In this document: piece by piece, positions 6,888-14,676 of the stretch
How positions within the stretch are numbered: position 1 is the stretch's first letter
Layout of the letters: each line of letters begins with the position of its first letter
Translations under genes and position numbers: made by a program
The notes under the pieces: model-generated
Seen by the model: the letters and a program-made list of their open reading frames with translations, nothing else
Database searches by the model: none
Told to the model about the DNA's origin: nothing
Origin: VXYL01 sp047518105
GTDB lineage: Bacteria; Pseudomonadota; Gammaproteobacteria; Pseudomonadales; Azotimanducaceae
Reading direction: 5' to 3'
DNA: 21,049 nucleotides
Assembly: GCA_047518105.1 (NCBI GenBank)
Contig: JAKZRQ010000084.1
Coordinates: forward strand, 1-21,049

Positions 6888-9353
6888 TCATGGACCGTGG
6901 CGGAGCGGCTTCCACCGGATGGCATCCGCGAACACAACGTTGCCTGTCGTCTTGTTGGAAACTTCGAGCGAGACTGCCCCGGCCTCAAGGTCGAACTCGC
7001 CCACTTCGTTCCAACCGTCCGTGGACGCCGTTGCATCGAACTCGATTGCGCGACGCTTTCCATTGGCGACCAGCGTCATCTCGTACTCGCCCGGCACGAA
7101 TCGCTGGTAGGCGCCCTGCGGGGTATTGACTATCCATAGATGGTACGCAAGGCGCCAGCGGTCGTCGTGGGGCAACGTCGCGGTGAGTGACGCAGTCTGG
7201 TCGCCAGGCCCACTTGCGACCAATGCGACCGTGCGTCGGTATTTGCCCCAACCGTGATACGAGTGGGAACGGCTCCAGACCGGTGGGGGGCGAAACGCGA
7301 TGAACTCGGGTAGCCCTTCGTCGAGTTCATCCTCCAACAGCGGATTCGTGCTGACTTCGAGCCTTGTGTTGCCCCGCACGGAGAAGCCTTCATCGAGATC
7401 ATCAACATAGATGCCCTCGTCTGGAGGCGGACGCCAATCGCTCTTCTTGACACCCGTCCAGACTGCGTTGGCATGCTGCGTTTCGCTGTCCACAGACGGC
7501 AATACCAAGTTGGTCGACACTCGATTGAGGGCAAGATACCGACGCATCGTGAGTCGCCGCAGTGGCGTGGTCGTCACAATGCCTATGTCAACTGCGCGCT
7601 TACCTGGAATCGAGAACGGATCCGTCTGATCGTTCACGGGTGTTGCCACGTCACCCCAGTCGTACTGCAATCGAACCAGTCCGGGAACTGTCTCTCCGTT
7701 GTAGATGGACACTTCGGATTGATAGCGTGGATTGCCGTCCACGTCGTCGGCAATCCGGTGCGACGTCACCGTAGAAGGCATGAAGCCGGGTAGTGCCGTA
7801 CCGTGCAGCCAGTTGCCGATCAGCGCCTCAAGGTCGACCCCAAGTTCCGCCGCGATCTGAAGCAGATCTCGATAGTCGTACCGAGTGCCTCGGTGGTGGT
7901 CCAGCAATCGTGACAGCAGTGCGGCCGCCCTCTCACGACCCAATCCATCGAGCATGGCTTCGGCAAGTGCCTCGCCCTTGAGCGCCAGTACCTTCAACGC
8001 CTGTTCCGGATCCGTCTCGACGTCGAGACTCGACAACGATGTCTTCAGAGCCGCACTCCAGATCGTCGGCCGCCCTGTTGCGGTTTCTCGATACCCCGTC
8101 GCGATGCTCTGAAAGTCCTGTGGGAATTCCAGCATTTGGCCGCGCGTGGTGATCCCGCCCGGTCGAAAGTCATGCGCCGAAAAAAAGCTGTCTTTGCCGG
8201 TCAGCAACTTGGTCGCCAACGCCTTCAGCACGAAGTTGGTGGCAAGAGAGCCTTCGCCCTGGGCACTCGTCTGAAAGAGTAGGAAGTTGCGTGCTGCGCC
8301 CGAAAATGGATTGCCGCCGCTAAAGTCGTTCTCGAAGTGCGAGACCAGCATGTCCGCCTTGCGCTCGGCCATTTCCTTGCCCGACTGATCAAACAGGATT
8401 GATGTCGACAGCGCAGCTTCGAACCGGGAGGTCAGAAATCCGTTCTCCCGCAAGACCAGTACACCGGGCATCGTTTGCGCCGTGTCCATCCGCCAGCCGC
8501 CCGCGTACAGACGCAAGCTGGCTGGTGTTTCCACCAAGCTCAGCGCGTCGTACGGATAGCGCAGTCCAAGGCTCTGCGCATTGGAGAAGAGTTCCCCCAA
8601 TCGGTCCCGCACGAGGCCGAACGTTTCGGCAAAGAACGCCAGATTGCGGTCATGCCCGTCGTAGTAGAGAAGCTGAAACTGGATGCCGTTTATCTCAAGC
8701 ACCTTGCGAGCGAACCTGGATGCAAGCAATCCAACGTGCGGAACCGGCGCACTTGGGTGGAATCGATAGGTTGCCTTGTCGGGTGTCGAACTCAGCATTT
8801 CGGCCCTCCCGGGGCCTGCGATCACCCATTCGCTCGGGACTTCAATCGTCAGATCGAGCATGTAGTAGTCTTCGGGGTCGCCGTCTCCGATAGCGGTACC
8901 TGCGGACGGAATCCAGTGCGCAGCCGGCATCATCGCGACATATCGACTGTCGAAAATGCTCTTCCGGTGGCCAAGAATCAGCAGGTCGGATTGCTCGCCG
9001 GACTTCAGGCTCGTCGCTCGGGACTGGTCGAAGGAGGCGTCCAGATAGCCGAACGATTCATCGGGGGAACCGTTCGCTACGATCAGGATCGAATGCCGAA
9101 ACTCGGCATCGATGGGGGTGATCTCCAACAAACCCGACTCGTGCGTCCAATTGGCTTCCTTGCCGTCAACCGTGACCCGCTCCACCTGCACGGCGGGGTT
9201 CAAGCTAAAAAGCAATGGCACCGATGCCTCTGCGGCCACCTCCAGGTTGAGCGAATACCGGAGGTCATCCCCCGGTTCGATCGACAGTGTTCCGGTGATG
9301 ACTGCAGGTCTGCTCGGGGCAGATCGCTCTTTGCCAGGTGGGCCGCAAGCCAA
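6888..9353 (-). CDS. M1-peptidase-like C-terminal segment of the broken permease gene
   Basis: The longest intact frame is 821 codons from a TTG at 9353; the TTG is only where the frame opens, since the natural reading comes from upstream through a frameshift. Residues about 15-220 form a beta-rich M1 N-domain (ITGTLSIEPGDDLRYSLNLE). Around 270-310 a segment ends LVLRENGFL, resembling the region before the zinc site. Where HEXXH is expected the sequence has SHFENDFSGG (338-347), and no HEXXH occurs anywhere, so the domain is probably not catalytic. The last 100 residues, with DGWNEVGEFDLEAG and VFADAIRW, resemble a golvesin-like C-terminal beta-sandwich that binds ligands or carbohydrates. 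A role in export or cell-envelope binding is inference. Confidence 0.7.
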   Translation of the reverse strand: MACGPPGKERSAPSRPAVITGTLSIEPGDDLRYSLNLEVAAEASVPLLFSLNPAVQVERVTVDGKEANWTHESGLLEITPIDAEFRHSILIVANGSPDESFGYLDASFDQSRATSLKSGEQSDLLILGHRKSIFDSRYVAMMPAAHWIPSAGTAIGDGDPEDYYMLDLTIEVPSEWVIAGPGRAEMLSSTPDKATYRFHPSAPVPHVGLLASRFARKVLEINGIQFQLLYYDGHDRNLAFFAETFGLVRDRLGELFSNAQSLGLRYPYDALSLVETPASLRLYAGGWRMDTAQTMPGVLVLRENGFLTSRFEAALSTSILFDQSGKEMAERKADMLVSHFENDFSGGNPFSGAARNFLLFQTSAQGEGSLATNFVLKALATKLLTGKDSFFSAHDFRPGGITTRGQMLEFPQDFQSIATGYRETATGRPTIWSAALKTSLSSLDVETDPEQALKVLALKGEALAEAMLDGLGRERAAALLSRLLDHHRGTRYDYRDLLQIAAELGVDLEALIGNWLHGTALPGFMPSTVTSHRIADDVDGNPRYQSEVSIYNGETVPGLVRLQYDWGDVATPVNDQTDPFSIPGKRAVDIGIVTTTPLRRLTMRRYLALNRVSTNLVLPSVDSETQHANAVWTGVKKSDWRPPPDEGIYVDDLDEGFSVRGNTRLEVSTNPLLEDELDEGLPEFIAFRPPPVWSRSHSYHGWGKYRRTVALVASGPGDQTASLTATLPHDDRWRLAYHLWIVNTPQGAYQRFVPGEYEMTLVANGKRRAIEFDATASTDGWNEVGEFDLEAGAVSLEVSNKTTGNVVFADAIRWKPLRHGP

Positions 9354-9712
9354 GACTCCTGTTGTCGATGGGGCGATGTCTGATGCAGGTAGTAGCCCCC
9401 CATGCCGGCAAGCCCAAACACGGCCAGGACGAGACCCGTTGTCGTTGCCACGCCAGGACGCCGTCCATCCTTCCTGGGATAGGATCGTGCGGCGAACGCC
9501 AGAAGCGCCATCGCCAGCAGGGCGAACGCGGTCAGTCGAATACCTTCGCCTGACCTAAAGAGACGCGGTGAAATCTCGGAGGCATAGTCAATGCCAGGCG
9601 ACATGGAAAAGACCGTGGTCAGGTAGAACGGCAAGCTCCGGCTAGTCCAATACTGGATGCCAATCACGGCAAGCGAAATAGCCGCAACCACCAAACGGTA
9701 CCTGCAGATTGT
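9330..9712 (-). pseudogene. middle segment of the broken permease gene, shifted frame
   Basis: This stretch is coding in a frame offset by one base from the segments on both sides. The frame itself is open from 9763 to a stop at 9200, but only this part looks protein-like. It encodes the last three membrane helices of the permease: VVAAISLAVIGIQYW, a LTAFALLAMALLAFAA helix and TTTGLVLAVFGLAGMGGYYL. These are joined by a periplasmic-type loop (FYLTTVFSMSPGID). The part beyond position 9330 in this frame becomes arginine- and histidine-rich, marking the return to the original frame. Confidence 0.6.
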
Positions 9713-10244
9713 CGTCAACCACATGATGAATGGCACACCACAGCGACAACCCGGCGAGGGCATAGATCAGGAAGCCGACGAGAGACCAGGGCTCCGCCGG
9801 CACGCCGTAGGGGAAGTTCGTCCAGAGTGCAATATGACCGGCGCCTTCGATCAGCACCATGAGCAGCGCAATGGGCAGCCAGGCAAGAGATACTAGCGCG
9901 CAGAATTTGCCAACCAGGTATTCCGCATTGCTGTGCGGGCGCGAGTCCAAGACCTCGACGATCCGGTCGCGCTCGTCCCGGGAACGAATGTCAAACGCGA
10001 AGAAGATCAGACCAACGAACAACCATAGGTAGAAGAAGACGCCGAACAGTCCCACATAGAACTGCGGACTGAACGTCCCCATGCCGGAGGCGATGCCTGA
10101 AAAATCTCCGTGAGTCGCGGCTAGCTGGACATACACCATGCAGCCGATGCCTACCGATAGGAGTGCGAACAGCCAGTAGTGAATCAGGCGCAGCGTGGTA
10201 CGTATTTCGGCACGAGTGACCGCCAGAATTACCGTTGTGCGCAT
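9642..10244 (-). CDS. ABC-2 type permease N-terminal segment of the broken gene
   Basis: The first frame gives about 200 residues from the ATG at 10244 (AGGAG 10 bases upstream); an ATG at 10274 is less likely. Four hydrophobic helices are visible: WLFALLSVGIGCMVYVQL, VGLFGVFFYLWLFVGLIFFA, ALVSLAWLPIALLMVLIEGA and LVGFLIYALAGLSLWCAI. Between the second and third lies a cytoplasmic RSRDERDRIVEVLDSRP loop of the kind seen in ABC-2 permeases whose ATPase couples to such loops. The last 23 residues before the stop at 9642 lie past the frameshift and are not part of the native protein. Confidence 0.65.
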   Translation of the reverse strand: MRTTVILAVTRAEIRTTLRLIHYWLFALLSVGIGCMVYVQLAATHGDFSGIASGMGTFSPQFYVGLFGVFFYLWLFVGLIFFAFDIRSRDERDRIVEVLDSRPHSNAEYLVGKFCALVSLAWLPIALLMVLIEGAGHIALWTNFPYGVPAEPWSLVGFLIYALAGLSLWCAIHHVVDDNLQVPFGGCGYFACRDWHPVLD

Positions 10245-10323
10245 CGTGGAGCGACTCCTGGCGTGGAAATCCATGGCAAGGGGTACGTGGGAAACTGCTC
10301 ATGCCGCCTCGATAGACCGACAT

Positions 10324-10351
10324 AGAATACGCGAAGTCATTGGGGCTACAA
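10324..10351 (-). promoter_or_regulatory. possible sigma70-type promoter for the permease gene
   Basis: On the minus strand a TTGTAG (10351-10346) is followed after 16 bases by TATTCT (10329-10324), about 80 bases upstream of the ATG at 10244. Both hexamers match the sigma70 consensus at four or five of six positions. Position and direction fit, but such matches also arise by chance. Confidence 0.25.
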
Positions 10352-10571
10352 GTCCGTTGACGTTCGTACCCGCGACTTGGCGTGAGAGATGATGGGGTGG
10401 TCCGCCCTGCCAAACTGACCCACTACCGGGTCGGGCCGCAGGTTGCGGTGGACGCCCCAAAGCCGGCCGGGCGTTTGTTCCATGGAAGTCTCCAACCCGG
10501 GGCCGTGCAAGGAACAACGCGGATGTACGGTTGGGCGCTGTTCGGGCGGATATGGGGGACGCTCTTGTGGC

Positions 10572-10624
10572 GTCCCGGCGCGCCCTCCGGGCGCGATCGA
10601 GAATGCTCACGCATTTTCGTACGA
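10572..10624 (-). repeat. dispersed structured element, copy B (shortened)
   Basis: Read on the minus strand, the sequence AAAATGC-GTGA-GCATTCTC forms the same short hairpin as in the other copies, again with a GNRA-type loop. It is followed by GATCGCGCC, shared exactly with copy A, and a GC hairpin CGCGCCC-GGA-GGGCGCG shared in form with copy C. The 50-base conserved block found upstream in copies A and C is reduced to scattered matches such as GTTGC and TTCG...CGA. It lies about 100 bases 3' of the oxidoreductase stop codon, in that gene's sense orientation. Confidence 0.65.
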
Positions 10625-10719
10625 AGCAACCGAAGCCGTGCTGGATTTCGAGATGGGCGACGGCGCGCCTTTCGACCGCGATAGGGTCGCCTCTACGCGG
10701 CCTTCGTCGCCGACATCGC

Positions 10720-12369
10720 TTAGCGATAGGCGGTATTGTTCCATGAAAGGTCCCGCAGGACTTCTCGCGCCGCGTTGCGTCCAGGCAAACCGGTCACACC
10801 CCCGCCGGGATGCGCGCCTGCGCCGCAGTGGTAGAGGCGCTTGATCGGTCCCCGGTAGGCCGCGTAGCCCATGACGGGTCGGTTGGTCCACAACTGATCA
10901 AGCGTCATTGCCCCGTGGAAGACATCGCCCCCGGGCAGGCCGAAGCGTTTCTCGAGGTCTGCGGGAGTCAGCACCTCCCGGGCAATGACGGTGTCGGAGA
11001 AGCCGGGTGCGAACCGGTCGATGGCGGCGAAGACCGTATCCGCGGCCGCTTCGCGGTGGGTGTCCCATTCCCGATCGCGCGGAAAGTGCTGGCAGAACAG
11101 GCTTGCGACATGCTGGCCGGGAGGCGCGAGGGAGTCGTCCACCGTGGAGGGAATCAACATCTCGATCACCGGCGCGCTGGACCAGGCGCCACTGCGGGCG
11201 TCCAGGTAGGCGTGCTCGAGGTAGCCCATCGTCGGACCGATGACGATGCCGGAGCGGTGATGATCCCGGGCCTCGATTCCGGGCTTGCAGGTGAAGTTCG
11301 GCAGTTCGCCGAGGGCCACGTTGATGCGCAGGGTGGCCGACTCGGTTCGGATGGCACGAACGCGGCGCAGGAACTCGTCATCGAGGTGGGTGTCCTCGAC
11401 GAGGTCGAGATAGAGCGACTTGGGGGCGACGTTGGCGGCGATCCGGTCCGCCCGGCGTGCCGTGCCGTCGGCGAGGACCACGCCGACCGCCCGGCCCTGT
11501 TCCACGATCACTTCGCGGACCTCCGCTTCGGTCTCGACTTCGACGCCGAGCGCCAGGGCTTCGGCCCGCATCGCTTGGGTGATGGCGCCCATGCCGCCGA
11601 TCGCGTGTCCCCATGCGCCGCGTACGCCGTCGAGTTCGCCGAGGGCATGGTGCAGCAGCCCGTAGGCCGTGCCGGTCGCGTAGGGCGAGGCGAAATTGCC
11701 GACCACGGCGTCGAAGGCGAGGGCGGCCTTGAGGTGTTCGTTCTCGAACCACGCATCGAGCAGATCGCCAACGGACTTGAGGAAGACGTCGGCCAGGTCC
11801 CTTCGCCTCGGCATGGTCAGTCCCTTGGCGTCCATGGCGGCCAGTCCGGCGTTCAGCAAGTCACCCAGGCCGCCGCCGATGTTGGGCGGCGTGCGGTCCA
11901 TCTGCCGACGGACGATGCCGCCGATCTCGCGGATCATGGCGCGGAATCCCGGTAGCGCCTGGGCATCCTGGGTGGAGAACCGGGCGAACTCCCGCGCCGT
12001 CTCGGCGTCGTCGTTGAATACGGACAACGACTCGGTGTCCGACAGGGGCAGGAAGTTGGCTTGGGACCGCGGCACGAAACGCAGGCCGTGGTTCTTGAGA
12101 CGCAGGTCGCGAATGACTGACGGGTCTAGCAGGCCAACCGTGTAGCTTGCCGTGGAGTTGCGGAAGCCGGGATGGAATTCCTCGGTGACCGCCGCGCCGC
12201 CCACGATTCTGCGGCGTTCCAGCACCCGTACGCGAAGGCCGGCCTTGGCCAGGTAGCAGGCGCACACCAGGCCGTTGTGGCCGCCGCCGATGACGATGAC
12301 ATCCGAGTGGGCGGCCCCCGACCGCCGATTCGCGGCCGGACCAGTGTCCTCGGACGAGTTCAGTTGCAC
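10720..12369 (-). CDS. FAD-dependent oxidoreductase, PYROXD2/phytoene-desaturase-like
   Basis: A 549-residue flavoprotein. The N-terminal Rossmann fold reads DVIVIGGGHNGLVCACYLAK with the GGGHNG loop at 28-33, followed by VLERRRIVGGAAVTEE and a GFRNSTASYTVGLL segment. The C-terminal second FAD motif contains YHCGAGAHPGGGVTGLPGRNAA. This organisation is that of the PYROXD2/carotenoid-desaturase group, which oxidises hydrophobic compounds; the substrate here is unknown. The chosen start is GTG at 12369, preceded by AGGA, and it overlaps the stop of the metallopeptidase gene by 10 bases, suggesting translational coupling. The frame is open further upstream, but only as a shadow of that gene. No signal peptide is present. 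Confidence 0.9.
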   Translation of the reverse strand: MQLNSSEDTGPAANRRSGAAHSDVIVIGGGHNGLVCACYLAKAGLRVRVLERRRIVGGAAVTEEFHPGFRNSTASYTVGLLDPSVIRDLRLKNHGLRFVPRSQANFLPLSDTESLSVFNDDAETAREFARFSTQDAQALPGFRAMIREIGGIVRRQMDRTPPNIGGGLGDLLNAGLAAMDAKGLTMPRRRDLADVFLKSVGDLLDAWFENEHLKAALAFDAVVGNFASPYATGTAYGLLHHALGELDGVRGAWGHAIGGMGAITQAMRAEALALGVEVETEAEVREVIVEQGRAVGVVLADGTARRADRIAANVAPKSLYLDLVEDTHLDDEFLRRVRAIRTESATLRINVALGELPNFTCKPGIEARDHHRSGIVIGPTMGYLEHAYLDARSGAWSSAPVIEMLIPSTVDDSLAPPGQHVASLFCQHFPRDREWDTHREAAADTVFAAIDRFAPGFSDTVIAREVLTPADLEKRFGLPGGDVFHGAMTLDQLWTNRPVMGYAAYRGPIKRLYHCGAGAHPGGGVTGLPGRNAAREVLRDLSWNNTAYR

Positions 12370-14618
12370 GCTTCCTGCGGGAAGCAGCCGTCTTCCACCC
12401 AATCGCGAAAGTCGGCATAGGCGCGCACGTCGACCGCGTCCTTCAATACCCGTGTCAAGGCCCCCAGAGAAGGCGGCACGATCCACACGGTTTCTTGATC
12501 GACTTGGACCCGGGACGACGACGAGAACCCCGTCTCGCCGGATGCCAAGGGCGCGATCGAACGGTAGTGGGCCGCGAATGTCTGTGCGGCCTCGGAGTTT
12601 CGCCAGCGGCTCATCCAGACCCAGCCGTTCGGTCCCGCATCATCGCCGCAGCGAATGAACGACTGCCGGTCGCCAAGCCAATCCAGCAGGAACGGAGGCA
12701 GCGCGTCCTGTTCAGGCGCTCGGCCGAAGTCCATCAGCAGGTTCCAGATTCCCAGCACGCCTTGGGAGTCGGTGGCGTGGACGCGGCAACCGCGCTCCGC
12801 CAACTCGGCGCGCGGCATGCGGACGAAGTCAACCGAGGACTCCCGATCCGGGCGAATCAGTTGCAGGGTGGATAGCGGCGGCGCCGCGAGCAGCGTTTCC
12901 AGTCCGGATGTCCCGTCGCGCTTCAGGATGTTGGCCGCGAGCACGGGCCCGTAGGTTGATGGGACGATCGCGGGCGAGGCAAAGGGTCGGACCTCGGTGG
13001 CGTAGAAGGTGTCCTCCAACCAAGCACGGAATCCGTCGCCTTCGAGGCAATAGGGCAGGAGTCTCCAATCGGCGTCGTCCTCGAGCCGCGTCAGGTAGCC
13101 GACGCCTCCGTAGCCCGCCCGGCAGGCGGTCTTGAGATCCGTGTTGTGCGCCGAGTTGGTGGCGCAGAAGACGCCCAGGCGCCCCGCATCCTTGGCCAGC
13201 TTGTCCCGGCCGTCGAGCCGAGGTGTGAACGGGTTCCGCGCCCGACGGATAGCCGCGAACCAGTCGGTGAACGCGGCCGGCGGCGCGGCGTTCAGCGGGC
13301 AGGACTCTGGGCCTTGCCTGATTGCCGTAGTCGAACCGTCTCGTTGTTGAACCGGTTCGTAGCAAGCCTCCTGGGGGAAGCATCCGCTCGCGATCCAATC
13401 CGTGTAGCGCGAGAACGTGCGGACCTCCGGGGCCGCGATCGAGTCCAGGGCGTCGGACAGGCCGGGCGTGACGACGACGACGTTCCGGTCGCGCACGACG
13501 GCGGTCGGTGGTGCGCCGAGGACGCCGCCGTACCGCGCCGCGGCCGGCGCGACCGCGCGGAAGCGTTCGGCGAACTCGAGGGCCGCCTCGACGGTTCGCC
13601 ATCGGGTCACCCAAGCGAGTTCGTCGTTGTTCTCGCCCGGACAGGCGAGGTGCGCGAAGCGGTCGCCCGCCCAGTGGTCGATGAATCGGGGCGGCTCGGC
13701 TTCCGATGCATCGCCGTGGACCCGCAACAGCCCCCAGATGCCCACCGCGCCGGCGGTGTTGCGCAGGCCGACTTCGCAGTTCTTGGCCGACACCGACTCC
13801 GCCAGCGCTTCCGCTGGCAGCTTGATGAAATCCACGGGACCAGCCCGCTCGGGGCGCAGGATCGCCAGTGTCGAAAGCGGCGGGTCTGCCAGCAAGGCAT
13901 CGAGACCCCCGGTGCCTTCGGCGAGCAGGGTTTCCAACGCGATCTCTGGCCCGAACGCGTGCGGGAACATCTCGTGTGCGCGGAGATCATCCGGGGCCCA
14001 ATTCCACCAACGCGGGCGCTTCGTACCGTTGTCGTCCGGTGTCATGACGCACAGCCGGATCCGTTCCGTCGCGCTCAGGGACCAGCCCACAACATGGGCA
14101 CCGCCCTCGATAGGGGTATTGCCAGCCGCCGACACGTCGCGGTTGTACCAGAGGTGGAGCGCGCCGAGCGCCGGAAAGTTCTGATGCTGGAGGGCATGCA
14201 CGAACTCGTGGGCGACAGTGCGAAGCGAATCCCCTGCTTGGGTGTCGACGTATAGGACATTGGCCGTGTGGTCGTAGAGACCGCGGGGTCGCGCGACCGG
14301 GTCTTCTTCGGCCGCGTCGCCTTCGCCCTTCGGCGGGCAATAGACGCCGACCGCGCACCAGCCGTCGCGCCACGCGTCGGCGTACTCGTTTTCCCACACG
14401 GTGCTGCCGATCCCCTTGGTGTAGCCGCCCTTGAAGGTTGTCATGGGCTGCACCGTGACCGGCCGTTTGATCGGCAGTTTTCGAATCGCGCAGGTTTCGG
14501 CCAGGGTCTGCTCGACCAGGCCGCGCCAGGCATCGTCATTGGCCGCGAGCCCCGTGGAAGCGTAGGCCAGCAGCACGATGGCGAGGGGCCGCTGCAGGGG
14601 CGAGGCAGGTGTGTTCAT
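12360..14618 (-). CDS. secreted HEXXH metallopeptidase-like protein with an internal duplication
   Basis: A 752-residue protein. Residues 1-26 form a signal peptide (LAIVLLAYASTGLA then AND), so it is exported. The zinc motif HEFVH is at 137-141 in the context TVAHEFVHALQHQNF, and IEGGAHVVG (170-178) supplies a plausible third ligand, Glu171, as in gluzincins. Two copies of a module of about 200 residues follow, at about 221-420 and 555-752. They share PPLSTLxxxRP, VDFxxxP, GxWxLL, a W-rich VTRWR/MSRWR segment and the ending GCFPQEAC. The second module is not accompanied by a second HEXXH. Paired cysteines suggest disulphides in the periplasm or outside. Its start has AAGAG 6 bases upstream. 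It sits 58 bases after the CoA-transferase gene and overlaps the oxidoreductase start. Family name and substrate are not recognised. Confidence 0.85.
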   Translation of the reverse strand: MNTPASPLQRPLAIVLLAYASTGLAANDDAWRGLVEQTLAETCAIRKLPIKRPVTVQPMTTFKGGYTKGIGSTVWENEYADAWRDGWCAVGVYCPPKGEGDAAEEDPVARPRGLYDHTANVLYVDTQAGDSLRTVAHEFVHALQHQNFPALGALHLWYNRDVSAAGNTPIEGGAHVVGWSLSATERIRLCVMTPDDNGTKRPRWWNWAPDDLRAHEMFPHAFGPEIALETLLAEGTGGLDALLADPPLSTLAILRPERAGPVDFIKLPAEALAESVSAKNCEVGLRNTAGAVGIWGLLRVHGDASEAEPPRFIDHWAGDRFAHLACPGENNDELAWVTRWRTVEAALEFAERFRAVAPAAARYGGVLGAPPTAVVRDRNVVVVTPGLSDALDSIAAPEVRTFSRYTDWIASGCFPQEACYEPVQQRDGSTTAIRQGPESCPLNAAPPAAFTDWFAAIRRARNPFTPRLDGRDKLAKDAGRLGVFCATNSAHNTDLKTACRAGYGGVGYLTRLEDDADWRLLPYCLEGDGFRAWLEDTFYATEVRPFASPAIVPSTYGPVLAANILKRDGTSGLETLLAAPPLSTLQLIRPDRESSVDFVRMPRAELAERGCRVHATDSQGVLGIWNLLMDFGRAPEQDALPPFLLDWLGDRQSFIRCGDDAGPNGWVWMSRWRNSEAAQTFAAHYRSIAPLASGETGFSSSSRVQVDQETVWIVPPSLGALTRVLKDAVDVRAYADFRDWVEDGCFPQEACN

Positions 14619-14676
14619 GCAGCTCTTGATAGCACGGCTACTTTGTTAGCACCAAGGGATCTGCATCGGCCGGCGT

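Larger units (their letters stand above)
6888..10244 (-). pseudogene. ABC-2 permease fused to an M1-peptidase-like domain, two frameshifts
   Basis: Three overlapping frames read as one protein of about 1,120 residues. Seven hydrophobic helices resemble an ABC-2 type permease and are followed by a large extracytoplasmic M1-aminopeptidase-like region, an arrangement known for ABC permease/M1 proteins. The frame changes near 9695-9715, where VVDDNLQ continues as YRLVVAAISL after dropping one base, and returns near 9300-9345, where one base appears to be missing. The first and last segments therefore share a frame. The start is ATG at 10244 with AGGAG 10 bases upstream. The gene is either broken or carries two sequencing indels; coding character is kept in each segment, which favours errors or a very recent lesion. 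No ABC ATPase gene adjoins it. Confidence 0.75.
10245..10719. other. gene-free stretch between oxidoreductase and permease genes
   Basis: About 475 bases without a supportable gene. It holds a possible promoter (10324-10351) and repeat copy B (10572-10624). Frames open on both strands here are arginine- and proline-rich and lack ribosome-binding sites or recognisable motifs. There is no ABC ATPase gene, which is what one would expect beside an ABC-2 permease. Confidence 0.6.

Noticed and set aside
10810..11955. Long plus-strand frames opposite the oxidoreductase, and similar ones opposite the metallopeptidase, CoA-transferase and permease genes
   Set aside because: They are antisense shadows caused by GC-rich third positions; none has a recognisable motif, while the opposite strand has clear family signatures.
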